Source: CAYQMF01 sp964418595 (GTDB lineage Bacteria; Planctomycetota; UBA1135; UBA2386). From it: a stretch of 44,219 bases of DNA. Numbering within the stretch: position 1 is the stretch's first letter; every line of letters begins with the position of its first letter. This document shows positions 15,078 through 24,703 of this stretch, one piece after another. The notes under the pieces were generated by a model. It searched no databases. It was not told the origin of the DNA and saw only the letters and a list, made by a program, of their open reading frames with translations. Made by a program: the position numbers and the translations under genes. The stretch spans positions 1 through 44,219 of the forward strand of contig CAYQMF010000044.1 of assembly GCA_964418595.1 (NCBI GenBank), read 5' to 3'.

Positions 15078-17719
15078 CCGACATCGACCCCGTCGACGAG
15101 AACGCCATCGTCCTCGCCTTCCTGCAGAGCTTCACGGCCGACCGCGCCGCAAGAACAGCTCCGGCGTCGCTCGGACACTACCAGGCCCGGTTCCCCGGCT
15201 ACGAGGCCGTGATCGCCCGCGAGTACGCGGCGCTGATGCGCGAGGCCGGAGAACCCGCGGATGCGGCCGCGCGCGTCGCCTCGTCGCATGGATCGCGGTA
15301 CGAGCCGCGCGGGGAGGTCGGTCGGGGCGGAATGGGCCTCGTCCTACGCGTGTGGGACCAGCACCTGCACCGCGAGCTGGCGATGAAGCTGCTGGCCATG
15401 CCGGACCCGGCGCACGCCCGGGATCCCGCGGCGCTGCGACGCTTCCTCGGCGAGGCCCGGATCACCGGCCAGCTCGCGCACCCGGGCATTGTCCCGGTGC
15501 ACGACATGGGGCTCGATGGCGATGGCAGCGCGTACTTCACGATGGCGCTCATCGAGGGACGCGACTTCGGCGCCATCATCGAGTCGGTCCACGGGGGCGA
15601 CGCCGAGTGGTCGCTGCCGCGCGCGTTGGGCGTGATCCTGCGCGTGTGCGAGGCAGTGGCGTTCGCACACAGCCGGGGGGTCATCCACCGGGATCTGAAG
15701 CCTGGCAACGTCATGGTCGGGATGTTTGGCGAGACCTACGTGGTCGACTGGGGCCTGGCCCGCGTGTCGGACGCATCGCCGCACGCGATCGGCAGCGAGC
15801 CAGGCGATCTCGACGCGCGCCGCACGTTGGCGGGAGACGTGATCGGCACCCCCGCGTACATGGCGCCGGAGCAGGCGCGCGGCGAGGTGGATGCCATCGG
15901 TGCCAGCGCGGATGTCTACGCCATCGGCGCCATGCTGTACCACCTGCTGACGCGGGCGATGCCCTACGCCGGCACGTCGCCCAAGGGCGCTACCTCGCGC
16001 GAGGTGCTGGCAGCGGTCCGTGAGGGCCCTCCCGTACCCATCGCTGCCGTGCGCCGCAACGTCGCCCCGGAGCTCATCGCCATCTGCGAGCGGGCCATGG
16101 CGCGGCGGTCCCAGGACCGCTATCCGACGGTCGCCGCGCTCGGTGACGACCTGCGCGCGTTCCTCGAACTGCGCGTGGTGCGCGCGTACGAGACCGGGGC
16201 CTGGGCGGAGCTGCGCAAGTGGATCCGGCGCAACCGCGCATTGGCGGCCACCGCGCTGTTCGCCGGGTTGGCGCTTGCCGGCGGGTTCGGCTACAGCCTG
16301 TACCAGAAGGCGAGGGCCGACGGTCGCGCCCGGGAGGCGGACGCGAGCTTCCAGGTGGCGCGCAACGCAACCGAGAGAATGCTCACGCGCGTGGCCAGGC
16401 ACCGGCTCGCTGCGGTCCCGCAGATGGAGAGCCTCCGCCGTGACCTCCTGCGCGAGGCGCTGACGATGCACGAGGAGCTGCTCCGCAACCGGCGGGACGA
16501 CCCGACGGCGCAGCTCGATGTCGCGCGCTCCCACGTGCACATCGCCCGCATCCACCGCGCACTCGGCGCGTACGCCGAGTCACGGCAGGCCGCGGAAGAG
16601 GCGATTGCGCGGCTCACCGCGCTCGCCGCGAATGACCCAGGCGATGTCGGAGCGCGCATCGGCCTCGCGGACGCTCGCGATGCGCTGGGCTATGTGCTGC
16701 TGGAGTCAGGCGAAGTCGCCGCGGCGACGGCGGCATTCCATGCTGCGATCGAGGACCTCTCGGCCGCGCAGCAACGTAGGCCCGACGACCCGGAGCTCAT
16801 GGGACGGCTCGCCACCAGCCTCACCAATGCCGCGACGGCAGCCAGCCGCGACGGCGGCTGGGCGGGTACGCTCGGGTACCGGCGCAAGGCCTTCGACCTC
16901 GCACGGCAGCGGATGGCGCTGCAGCCGGGCCGGGACGAGTCCCACGACCTCGCGGCGAGCGCCGCCATGAACCTCGGCCTCACGCTCGCCAACGTCGATG
17001 ACCTGCCGGGTGCGGCGGAGCACCTTCGCGCGGCCTTGGAGTACGCGCGACCGATCTCGCCGGAGCACGAACGCGACGGACGTCGCCGGCACCTCGTGGG
17101 CAGCGCGTGGGTCAGACTCGCCATGGTGCAGACCCGACAGGAGGACCACGCCGCGGCGCGCGCGTCTCTCGAGGCCGCGGTCGACGGCCTGCGGGAACTC
17201 GTGCGCGACTTCCCCAAGGTCATCGAGTACCGCCGTGAACTCGGCGCAGGCCTCAACAACCTCGCCGGCGCACTTGGCAAGGTCGGGGAACCCGCGGCGC
17301 AGGTCGAGACGCTGGGCGCCGCAGCGAAGGAACTCGAGGACGCCGTCGCGCTGGCACCGGCCGACACGTTGAGCGTCCAGTTCCTGGACGAGACGCGCCG
17401 CTGGCGCGTGCAGATCCTTCTCGACGCCGGCCGCCACACCGAAGCGGCCCAGCACATCGACGCGGCGGCCCGGAGCACGCTGGCGCCACTGCCGCCCCTG
17501 GATGCGGCACGCCTGCGTCTCCGGTGCGCCGACCGCGCCGCCGCCGACACCTCGCTGTCGGACGCGGAGCGCGCTGCCGCGATCGAGGAGTTGCGGGCCG
17601 CGGCGGTCACCTCGCTCGCTGCGGTCGCGCCCGCCGACCCCGACCCCCTCGATGACGACGAGTTCGTCTCGCTGCGCGGCCGCGCCGACTACGAAGCGCT
17701 GCGGGGCAATCGACGTTGA
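15074..17719 (+). CDS. Transmembrane serine/threonine protein kinase with TPR-like C-terminus
   Basis: The product is 881 aa, started at GTG. After about 75 residues comes a Hanks-type kinase domain: Gly-loop VGRGGMG (82-88), catalytic Lys in LAMKLL (105), HRDLKPGN (205-212, Asp207), DWG instead of DFG (225-227), and TPAYMAPEQARG. A single membrane helix (about 388-411, ALAATALFAGLALAGG) is followed by about 470 helical residues with TPR-like spacing (YAESRQAAEEAI, LAGALGKVGEPAAQ). The kinase is cytoplasmic and the repeats probably extracytoplasmic. The four-base overlap with the sigma gene suggests that it regulates that factor, possibly by phosphorylation. DWG variants of this kind usually remain active. 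Confidence 0.95.
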   Translation: MTDIDPVDENAIVLAFLQSFTADRAARTAPASLGHYQARFPGYEAVIAREYAALMREAGEPADAAARVASSHGSRYEPRGEVGRGGMGLVLRVWDQHLHRELAMKLLAMPDPAHARDPAALRRFLGEARITGQLAHPGIVPVHDMGLDGDGSAYFTMALIEGRDFGAIIESVHGGDAEWSLPRALGVILRVCEAVAFAHSRGVIHRDLKPGNVMVGMFGETYVVDWGLARVSDASPHAIGSEPGDLDARRTLAGDVIGTPAYMAPEQARGEVDAIGASADVYAIGAMLYHLLTRAMPYAGTSPKGATSREVLAAVREGPPVPIAAVRRNVAPELIAICERAMARRSQDRYPTVAALGDDLRAFLELRVVRAYETGAWAELRKWIRRNRALAATALFAGLALAGGFGYSLYQKARADGRAREADASFQVARNATERMLTRVARHRLAAVPQMESLRRDLLREALTMHEELLRNRRDDPTAQLDVARSHVHIARIHRALGAYAESRQAAEEAIARLTALAANDPGDVGARIGLADARDALGYVLLESGEVAAATAAFHAAIEDLSAAQQRRPDDPELMGRLATSLTNAATAASRDGGWAGTLGYRRKAFDLARQRMALQPGRDESHDLAASAAMNLGLTLANVDDLPGAAEHLRAALEYARPISPEHERDGRRRHLVGSAWVRLAMVQTRQEDHAAARASLEAAVDGLRELVRDFPKVIEYRRELGAGLNNLAGALGKVGEPAAQVETLGAAAKELEDAVALAPADTLSVQFLDETRRWRVQILLDAGRHTEAAQHIDAAARSTLAPLPPLDAARLRLRCADRAAADTSLSDAERAAAIEELRAAAVTSLAAVAPADPDPLDDDEFVSLRGRADYEALRGNRR

Positions 17720-17852
17720 CACGGGCGCGGCCGCATTCTTGGCACGGCCGCAGAGGGCCGCCTCAGCGCGGGCGGAGACCGGGCGCGTTGCGACCGCGGT
17801 AGACCCTGAGCGGCCCTGGAAGCCCCGGAGGATGGTCGCTGCGTCGGGCGAG

Positions 17853-19157
17853 CTACTTCGGCACGCGCACGCGCGGGAGCTTCTTGTGGTGGTCGCTCCA
17901 GAACTCGGCCGTGCGGTCGGCTCCGATCGTCCACTGCAGGATGCCGCCCGATGGATCGGGGAGCGGCGTCACGGTCTGGCCGGCCGCGTGCTGCACGGCC
18001 ATGCGCAGCGCGCGGACGGAGGCGATGGTGCCGAGGCGCGTGGTCGTGCTCGAGCCGAGGTTGGGCATGAGGATGCGCGTGGCGGCGTTGGTCGACGTGG
18101 CCGCCTTGGCGAAGAGAACGTGGAGGGTCGGCACGTCGACTGCTCCCCGATCGGCACACAGGCTCTGCACTGCAGCGGCGAGGCGGAGCTGTTCGAGGCC
18201 GTGCTCCGCGAGCGCGAGGCGCGGCGAGAAGCTGTGGCGCCAGGTCGCGATGGGTCCGAGCGTCGCGTTGCCGGTCGCGAGCGCGTCGGCGCCCTGGTTG
18301 GCGAGGAGCACGGCCTCCGCCGCCAGCCAATCGGCGTCGAGGCGCAGCGTGGCGTCGAGGCTGGCGAGGCCGTCGGCGAGTGCGCGCAGGGCGTCGGCAT
18401 CGAGATGGCGCGGCAGGCCCGACCACTCGACGGCGTTGCTCGTCACGATCGCCAGCACCGCGCAGCCGATCATCTGCTCGATGAGCAACGGCGAGTGCGC
18501 GAGGTCGCGGCCGAGCTGCAGCACGTCGAGAAGCCCGCGCACCGCCGCCATGCCGTCGCCCGACTGTGCGGCGAGGATCGCTGCGAGGACGCCGGCGTTG
18601 GCGAGCTGGCGCGCGACGAGCAGGTTCTGGACCGGGAGATCGAAGCCCTTGCTCCAGTCCATCGGTCGACGGCCGTCGCTGGCGTGCGCGCCATCGCGCA
18701 GCGCGGCGAGCGCCGCCGCGTGCGTGGCGACGGCTTCACCAGCGGTGGGCCCCTGGCGCGCCGGCTCCGTGTTCGCCACGCCGGCGAGCTTGCGGCCTTC
18801 GACGCGGCCCAGGTACGCGAGGTGCGGGGGGTCGTCCGGCTTGCCCATCAGCGCGAACGCGCGCTCGTAGTGTGGCCAGGCGCGCTCGTTCGCCGCTTCA
18901 CCCCACAACACCGCACGCGTCGGTTCGCGCGCTTCCAGCTCCGCCTGCGTGCGCGCGGCGGCGGCACGGAACGCGTCCCACCGGGCCGCGCCGTGCCACG
19001 CGCCGATGACAGGGACGGATCCGATCAGGAGCGCGATGGTCGCCACGATCGCCCAGCCCCAGGCGCGCGCCCGTCGCGGCGAGGACGGCGCGACGGGATC
19101 GGTGTTTGCGTCGCGTGCCGGGCTGCGCAGGGGCGGGACGAGCGTGACGGCGGCCAT
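17853..19157 (-). CDS. Membrane-anchored hypothetical protein
   Basis: The product is 434 aa. A Pro/Arg-rich N-terminus is followed by one transmembrane helix (WGWAIVATIALLIGSVPVIGAW, about residues 33-54) and a long, mostly helical, Ala/Leu-rich domain outside. It ends with a segment LPDPSGGILQWTIGADRTAEF that recalls similar planctomycete proteins of unknown role. It is the last gene of a probable minus-strand unit starting at 22814; the gap to the previous gene is 33 bp. No catalytic motif is visible. Confidence 0.8.
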   Translation of the reverse strand: MAAVTLVPPLRSPARDANTDPVAPSSPRRARAWGWAIVATIALLIGSVPVIGAWHGAARWDAFRAAAARTQAELEAREPTRAVLWGEAANERAWPHYERAFALMGKPDDPPHLAYLGRVEGRKLAGVANTEPARQGPTAGEAVATHAAALAALRDGAHASDGRRPMDWSKGFDLPVQNLLVARQLANAGVLAAILAAQSGDGMAAVRGLLDVLQLGRDLAHSPLLIEQMIGCAVLAIVTSNAVEWSGLPRHLDADALRALADGLASLDATLRLDADWLAAEAVLLANQGADALATGNATLGPIATWRHSFSPRLALAEHGLEQLRLAAAVQSLCADRGAVDVPTLHVLFAKAATSTNAATRILMPNLGSSTTTRLGTIASVRALRMAVQHAAGQTVTPLPDPSGGILQWTIGADRTAEFWSDHHKKLPRVRVPK

Positions 19158-19190
19158 CGTCGCCTCTATCGACCGGCCCTGCCGGCCGCC

Positions 19191-20436
19191 TCAGTGTTGC
19201 GTCAACGCGCCCATGTCCTTGACCTCACCCGGCTCCAGGGAGAACGCGGGAAGGAGCCCGTTCAGCGATCCGCCCGAGAGGGTCAGGCAGTAGCGACCCG
19301 GGGGCAGGCCGCGGATCCGGAACCGGCCATCGCGCGTCGTCAGCGCCTGCACGAATGCGACCTCGGGGCCCTCGCGCCAGCCAGCGGCCGCGGCCATGCG
19401 CCACACGCGGACCTCGATACTCGCGATCGGGTTGCCCTTGGCATCCTCGACGACGCCCAAGACCTCTGCGGCCGCGCCGAGGCGGATGGTGACATCTGCG
19501 TGCGCCCCTGGTTTGCCGATCGCGATCTCATCCAGGCGCGCAGCGAGGCGCAGCGTGGCTGCGATCAGGGTGAGTGGTACCGCGGCGTGGCCGAGACGGC
19601 GGAACGCGAACGTGCCGTCGGGGCCGGCGCGGCGATCGATCCCGCGCGACGTGTAGCCGGGCGTGTTCGATGGCGCCGATAGCGTGAGCGCCGCGAACGG
19701 CACCGGGTTGCCGTCGGGGTCGAGCACCCGACCGCGGACGGAGCAGGCCGGCACGGCCGTCAGCTCGAAGGTCGGGGCGGGCGGCGGCAGGGCACGGAGA
19801 GGATTGCCGCGCTGTTCCACGACCAGGATCCAGACGTCGTCGTCGATCGTGGCGAAGAGCTGCCGTCGCCATCCCCCGGGTGTGTCAGCGGCAAACGTGC
19901 CGTCGGCCTTCGTCACCGTGTGCACGCGCGAATCCTCACTGCCGTGATGCACGACCAACCGTACTCCAGCCAGCGGCTGCCCCTTCGTGTCGCGGAGCCG
20001 GCCTGCCACGGGACCGTACGCGGCCGACCTCGGGTCGAGGACCACCGTCGCCGCCTTCCCGTCGACGGTGAGGCCGTGCTGCGCGAGCAGGTGCCCCGTG
20101 CTGCGGCTGCAGAGGTGGAGGCGGAGCAGGCCACGGTCCAAGCCGCGCAGCGATGCGTGGCCCTCGGCGTCGAAGCGCAGCTCGCGCTGCCCGCAGCACG
20201 AAGGCGCCGGTGCCATCCGCGACCGTGCGCTGGAGGATCGCGCCGTCGGCTTCGCGGTGCAGCACGACCGTCGCGCCGACCAGCGGCGTGCCGAGCAGGT
20301 CGGACACTTCGCCGGTGAGCGGGATGATCGTCGCCGGTGGCGGAGCGACAGCGTCGCCTTGGCCGGCGAGGGCGAGCGTCAGCGCGCAGACCGCGATGGC
20401 CCCCGACCCAGCAGCTCTGCTACACCCGCGACGCAC
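19191..20436 (-). pseudogene. Carboxypeptidase-regulatory-like (Ig-fold) secreted protein with a frameshift
   Basis: The first frame starts at a GTG (20434-20436) with a signal-peptide-like GAIAVCALTLALAGQGDAVA. It continues LTGEVSDLLGTPLVGATVVL and TVADGTGAFVLRA, an Ig-like regulatory repeat. Around the CCC run at 20190-20192 sense jumps to another frame, which continues QRELRFDAEGHASLRGL and then more repeats (VAGRLRDTKGQPLAGVRLVV, VRGRVLDPDGNPVPFAAL, VLGVVEDAKGNPIASIEV) to DMGALTQH at 19191. Removing one base gives a continuous protein of about 414 aa with four repeats. The frameshift could be a real lesion or a base error. It lies 21 bp after the previous gene, so it is probably in the same operon. 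Confidence 0.75.
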
Positions 20437-20457
20437 CCGCGGGATGCTACCAGCGGC

Positions 20458-21273
20458 TCAGCGGTTGGGGCGCGACCGCAGGAAGGCGAGCCCGAAGGTC
20501 GTGATCCGGTTCTTGTCCTCGCCCTGGGCCAGCCCCGGGGGCACCGCGCCGCGCAGGTTCCAGAACACCGAGTCACTGCCGTCGAGGAACACGGCGTCGC
20601 TGAACCCGGACTCGGCCAGCCGGTCGCGGAGATCGTCGATCTTGAACGCGCTGCCGTGCGGCTTGACCATGGCGAGCACGAACCCCTCCTTCTCGGCGAT
20701 CGCCACCACGGTGTTGCCGTTGAAGGCCCCGCGGGACGACTGCCCGCGGTAGAACTCGTCGCGACCCGCGTCGGCAGGATCGTTGGTGGGGAACTTCTTG
20801 CCGCCGAGGATCATCGCTCCGAGGCCCGAGAACCCGTGCAACGTGTCCGGCGGCGTGTCGCCGCGACCGATGCGGATCTTGCGGTTGTTGTCGACGATGA
20901 GGAAGGCGCGGCCGGGGCGTGCCTCGCCGATCCTCCGACCGCCCTCCACCGTGAATCCCATGTGGCCCTGCAGGTCGGGAGCGAGGGTGCCGGATCCCAG
21001 CGACATGCCGGGCGCCGCGCTCATCGTGCCGTTGTCGGCGAAGCACCCTGCGATCGCCAGCGTGTCCGGCTGCGCGGCCAGGAAGGACTTCACCGTGTCG
21101 GCGAAGAACTCCTTCTTCGCGCGGTGGATGACCAGCATCTCGATGCGGCTGTCCATCATCGCGCCGCGCAGCACGCCGTCGGTGATCTCGGCGAAGCCTC
21201 GCCCGTCGGCGATCTCGCGCGGCCAGTTGAACCGCGTGAGGAAGCGGGGACCCAACGACACCTCCGTCACCAT
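20458..21273 (-). CDS. Phosphodiester-glycosidase-like protein (NAGPA-type domain)
   Basis: The product is 271 aa with a strong GGGAGG six bases before the ATG. The fold signals are GCFADNGTMSAAPG, then MGFTVEGGRRIGE, GFSGLGAMILGG, SSRGAFNGNTVVAIAEKEG and DAVFLDGSDSVFWNLRG. The last resembles the DGGxS strand of the NAGPA/YdhT-like domain that removes GlcNAc-1-phosphate groups from phosphodiesters, or acts in exopolysaccharide metabolism. No signal peptide is visible. The start is two bases after the stop of the OmpA-domain gene, so the two are translated together and likely act on cell envelope or surface polymers. The family call is moderate. Confidence 0.6.
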   Translation of the reverse strand: MVTEVSLGPRFLTRFNWPREIADGRGFAEITDGVLRGAMMDSRIEMLVIHRAKKEFFADTVKSFLAAQPDTLAIAGCFADNGTMSAAPGMSLGSGTLAPDLQGHMGFTVEGGRRIGEARPGRAFLIVDNNRKIRIGRGDTPPDTLHGFSGLGAMILGGKKFPTNDPADAGRDEFYRGQSSRGAFNGNTVVAIAEKEGFVLAMVKPHGSAFKIDDLRDRLAESGFSDAVFLDGSDSVFWNLRGAVPPGLAQGEDKNRITTFGLAFLRSRPNR

Positions 21274-21275
21274 GG

Positions 21276-22814
21276 CTACCTCCCGAGTGCCTTCGCGGTC
21301 GCATCGAGCGCGCCGCCGTGTTCTTCGCCGAAGCCGTCGAGCTCGCGCTGGACGGGGTCGCTGGTCGGCGCGGCCGGTGCCTCGTTGAGGCTCCGGCGCA
21401 CGAGCGGCTGCGCGCCGCGCGCGGCGAGCACGCGGTCCATCGCGTCGGCGAAGCGGCAGTGACCGTCGCCGATCACGATCGAGTGCATCGAGCGCACCTG
21501 CGCTGCGGTCTCGCCATCGAGGCGGCCGCGCACGACGCGCTGGGCGGCGCAGTCGCGGAGCAGCGCCATCTGCTGGCGCAGCGAGCGCGCCGACGCGGCC
21601 GCGTCGTCGGTGTAGGTGACCGGACGGTCGAGCTCGAGGCGGACCGACCCGCTGACGCCATCCGCGATGGTCGCGTCGCCGTCCACCGGCGGCCGGAAGA
21701 AGCGGCGTCCGTCGGGGGCCGCGAAGACGAACTCGAGCCGCGTGCCGCCGAGCCGCATGCGCCCGGTCTCCGGAAGCGGCTGGCCGTCGAGGCTCTGCAC
21801 GGAGGCCATCACGTTGCCGTGGCGCGTGAAGACCGCGGGCTCGACGCGGACGCGGATGGTGCTCGTCGGCCCCTGCTCACACGGTGAGTCGTCGGCGATG
21901 CGCGCATAGAAGCGGCAGGCGAAGGTCTCCTCGTCGCGCACGAACTGTCGCTCCGTCGGACCGGGGTTGCGGCGCCGGTCGGCGTCGCTGAACAGGCGCG
22001 CCTTGCAGCCGGCCGCCGACTCGTGCGCGCGCGGGCACGGCCAGCGCCGCGGGTCGGGCGCCAGCGCGGCGGGGAACAGGTAGAGCAGCACGCGGCGGTT
22101 GGGCTGGTTCGCCTGGTTGCGCGCGGCGTGCTTCGCCGGGGCGTTGAACTCGCGATCCTGGTCCTGCGAGAACACGAGCACCGGGTTGAGTTCGCCGCAG
22201 CCCTGGAAGTCGGCCTTGCCCTGCGCGTCCTGGCCGCGCCCCAGGAACTCGGTCTTGCCGAGCGCGACGGGGAACAGGCTCTTCATGTAGCGTTCGAACA
22301 CCTGGGCCCGCGGCACCGACGTCGCCGCGCCCACCGTGCGCCGCATGGTGTCGTCGGCGCCGTTGTGCCGCCAGTCGTCGCCGCCCTGCGGGTGGTCGTG
22401 CAGCTCCTGCCACACGTCGACGCGATGCGTGAGCAGGCCGAACACCGCCTTCGCGCGCCGGCCGCTCAGCAGCTTGTTGTACTCGTCCTTGCCGACCGGA
22501 TCGGCGTGCCCGAACAGCGACAGCAACGGGAGGCGACCCTGGGCGTCCTTGTGGCGCTGGCGCAGCGGGTCGAGGCTCGCGAGCAGCGTGGCCACCGGCA
22601 CCGAGCCCGTGCTCGGCTGGATGAACGACGAATCGAACGCGAACACCGCGTCGCGCAGGGCGAGGCACGCGACCGGCCGCAGGTCGAGTTCGACGACGTT
22701 GAACTCCGACCCGGTCGTGGGGGCGACGCGCAGGGGTTCCTGGCTGCGCCGGCGGAGGCTCGCCGCGGTGCCGGCCGCGGAGTCGTGATGGAAGCCGTGA
22801 ACGGGGTCTGCCAT
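21276..22814 (-). CDS. OmpA-domain protein with C-terminal Cys-containing domain
   Basis: The product is 512 aa. FAFDSSFIQPSTGSV is followed by LLSLFGHADPVGKDEYNKL and LSGRRAKAVFGLL (about residues 95-130), the OmpA/MotB peptidoglycan-binding pattern (GHxDxxG ... N ... LSxxRA). Unusually it is near the N-terminus and there is no signal peptide. A second part has NQPNRRVLLYLFP, CKARLFSDADRRRNPG and FACRFYARIADDSPCE, a combination I associate with OmpA-like proteins found near contractile or type VI-like systems. A beta-rich C-terminal part follows. No other secretion-system gene is in the window. It is the first gene of a coupled pair with the NAGPA-like protein; the start is the ATG at 22812-22814. 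Confidence 0.8.
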   Translation of the reverse strand: MADPVHGFHHDSAAGTAASLRRRSQEPLRVAPTTGSEFNVVELDLRPVACLALRDAVFAFDSSFIQPSTGSVPVATLLASLDPLRQRHKDAQGRLPLLSLFGHADPVGKDEYNKLLSGRRAKAVFGLLTHRVDVWQELHDHPQGGDDWRHNGADDTMRRTVGAATSVPRAQVFERYMKSLFPVALGKTEFLGRGQDAQGKADFQGCGELNPVLVFSQDQDREFNAPAKHAARNQANQPNRRVLLYLFPAALAPDPRRWPCPRAHESAAGCKARLFSDADRRRNPGPTERQFVRDEETFACRFYARIADDSPCEQGPTSTIRVRVEPAVFTRHGNVMASVQSLDGQPLPETGRMRLGGTRLEFVFAAPDGRRFFRPPVDGDATIADGVSGSVRLELDRPVTYTDDAAASARSLRQQMALLRDCAAQRVVRGRLDGETAAQVRSMHSIVIGDGHCRFADAMDRVLAARGAQPLVRRSLNEAPAAPTSDPVQRELDGFGEEHGGALDATAKALGR

Positions 22815-22910
22815 GGCCGGTTGCCGGCGCAGGCCGCGCCGGAGGTCACGGCACAAGGAGAGGCGGCGGCGACCCGGACCGAACCGCCTTTCTCCGGAAT
22901 CCCCCGCGCC

Positions 22911-24482
22911 TCACACCGGCGCCGGCGCCTTCTTCTTCCCGAACACCCCGCGCACCTTGTTCCGAATCGCGATCCCGGCCTTGCGGCGGGCGTCGACCAG
23001 GAAGGTCTCGAGCTTGCGGGTCTCCTTGCCGCGCAGGGCGTTCCAGCCGATCTGCGCGACGCGCCAGGGCCGGCGCGCGAACGAGGTGCCGTAGAAGTTG
23101 GCGAGGATGCGGTACTTCCAGCGCGTGAGCTGCTTCGCCGAGAGGTGGTCGCAGTAGTTGTTCTCCGGCAGCAGCTTCTCCTCGTTGGCGAAGATCGGCG
23201 TGAGCAGGAAGTCGTCGTTCAGCGCGATCCGGCCGCGCCCGAGCAACTCGCGGTAGAGCTGCGTGTTGGGGATGGGGAAGAAGAAGCCCACGGCGATGTC
23301 GTCGATGCCGATGAGCGCGAGCTTGCGCGCGAGCGCCGCGGTGAGGCGCAGGTCGTCCGCCGTGTCGTGCGGGAAGCCGATGACGATGAACGCGGTGATG
23401 TTGAGGCCGTTGCGCACCGAGGCCTTGGCGGCGTCGAGGAGCGACTCGGTCTTCATCCGCTTCTGGATCAACTGCCGCGTGCGCTCGCTGCCGCTCTCCG
23501 GGGCGAAGGCGAGCGAGCGGCCGCCGGTCTTGGCCAGCAGGCTCGCCACCTCGTCGTCGACGACCTCGCAGCGCGTGCCCGACGGGAACTGCCAGTTGAT
23601 CGGCAGCTTGCGCGCGAGCAGTTCGTTGCAGAACTCGATGATCCAGTCGCGCTTGACGATCGCGGTGAGGTCCTGGAAGGGGAAGTTCGTGGCTGCGTAG
23701 GTCTTGTGGTAGTGCTCGATCTCGTCGACGACGTCCTTGGCCTCCCGCGGGTACCACTTCGTCGTCCACATGTTGGGCGAGCTGCAGTACGTGCACTGGT
23801 ACGGGCAGCCGCGCGTGGCGAGGATGGGGATGGTCTTGCCCATCTTCACGCCGTTCACGTAGTTGTGGTGGTTGTAGGTGTCGATGGCGAAGAGATCCCA
23901 CGCCGGCCACTCGATCGCGTCGACCGCCTTGTTGCGCGCGCGCACGCTGGCGCTGCGCACCGGCTTGCCGTCGGCGCCGCGGTACACCACGCTCGCGATC
24001 GCGCCGAAGTCGCGTTCACGCTTGCCGAGCTCGGCGACGACCTCGACCGCGCCTTCTTCACCTTCGCCGAGCACGATCACGTCGATGGGCGCCTGCTCCA
24101 TCGAGTGCTCTGCGAGTCCCGTGAAGTGCTCGCCGCCGCACAGAAGCGGCGTGTCCGGCCGGGCCTTCTTGATCGCGATCAACAGCTCGCGCACCAGCGG
24201 CCACGAGAACGACCACATGTTGGTGACGCCGATCACGTCGGCCTGCGGATCGAGGCGCGCCACGATCTGCTCCACCGTGAGCCCCAGCGCGAAGAGCTGC
24301 TTGCGCGCGCCCTGCGTGACCTGATCGGGTGCCTCGGCGACGGCGTCGATCACGCTCACGGTGTGGCCCGCCTTGCGCAACGCGGCGGCGATGTAGGCGA
24401 GACCCAGCGGCAGGCTCGGGCGCAGCGCCGTCATGGCGTGCACGTTCAGGTAGACCGGCGGGTGGATGAGCTGGACCTTCAT
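22911..24482 (-). CDS. B12-binding radical SAM protein
   Basis: The product is 523 aa. The N-terminal cobalamin-binding-like domain starts VQLIHPPVYLNV, with SLPLGLAYIAAALRKAGH and LLCGGEHFTGLAE and the surface ending in VIVLGEGEEGAVEVV. The radical SAM core has RGCPYQCTYCSSPNMW (C226, C230, C233 bind the 4Fe-4S cluster), SLAFAPESGSERT and IVIGFPHDT. The C-terminal region is helical and Arg/Lys-rich. Members methylate or rearrange lipids, cofactors or peptides. The substrate is unknown, and no partner gene is close. Start at MKVQL is chosen because the domain begins there. Confidence 0.93.
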   Translation of the reverse strand: MKVQLIHPPVYLNVHAMTALRPSLPLGLAYIAAALRKAGHTVSVIDAVAEAPDQVTQGARKQLFALGLTVEQIVARLDPQADVIGVTNMWSFSWPLVRELLIAIKKARPDTPLLCGGEHFTGLAEHSMEQAPIDVIVLGEGEEGAVEVVAELGKRERDFGAIASVVYRGADGKPVRSASVRARNKAVDAIEWPAWDLFAIDTYNHHNYVNGVKMGKTIPILATRGCPYQCTYCSSPNMWTTKWYPREAKDVVDEIEHYHKTYAATNFPFQDLTAIVKRDWIIEFCNELLARKLPINWQFPSGTRCEVVDDEVASLLAKTGGRSLAFAPESGSERTRQLIQKRMKTESLLDAAKASVRNGLNITAFIVIGFPHDTADDLRLTAALARKLALIGIDDIAVGFFFPIPNTQLYRELLGRGRIALNDDFLLTPIFANEEKLLPENNYCDHLSAKQLTRWKYRILANFYGTSFARRPWRVAQIGWNALRGKETRKLETFLVDARRKAGIAIRNKVRGVFGKKKAPAPV

Positions 24483-24703
24483 GGGCGGCGGGCGAGCGGA
24501 GAAGCGAGGCGTGGCGAGCGAGCCAAGGATAGCCCCGGCGCGACGCGCCGACGCCATCGAGCCGACGACAACGGCAGGACGATGCGGGGAGTGGCATCCG
24601 CAAGGGCCATCGACGCGCGGCGCGGAGGGCCCTGTGGGCGGGCCGGTCCGGCCGACGGCATCGGGCTCAGGAACACGGCTGGCAGGCGACGCGCGGGCCG
24701 GCC

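Noticed and set aside
24483..24703. Possible leader or riboswitch upstream of the B12-binding radical SAM gene
   Set aside because: No cobalamin-riboswitch core could be recognised by eye in this 220-bp stretch, and stems found are short and expected for this GC content.
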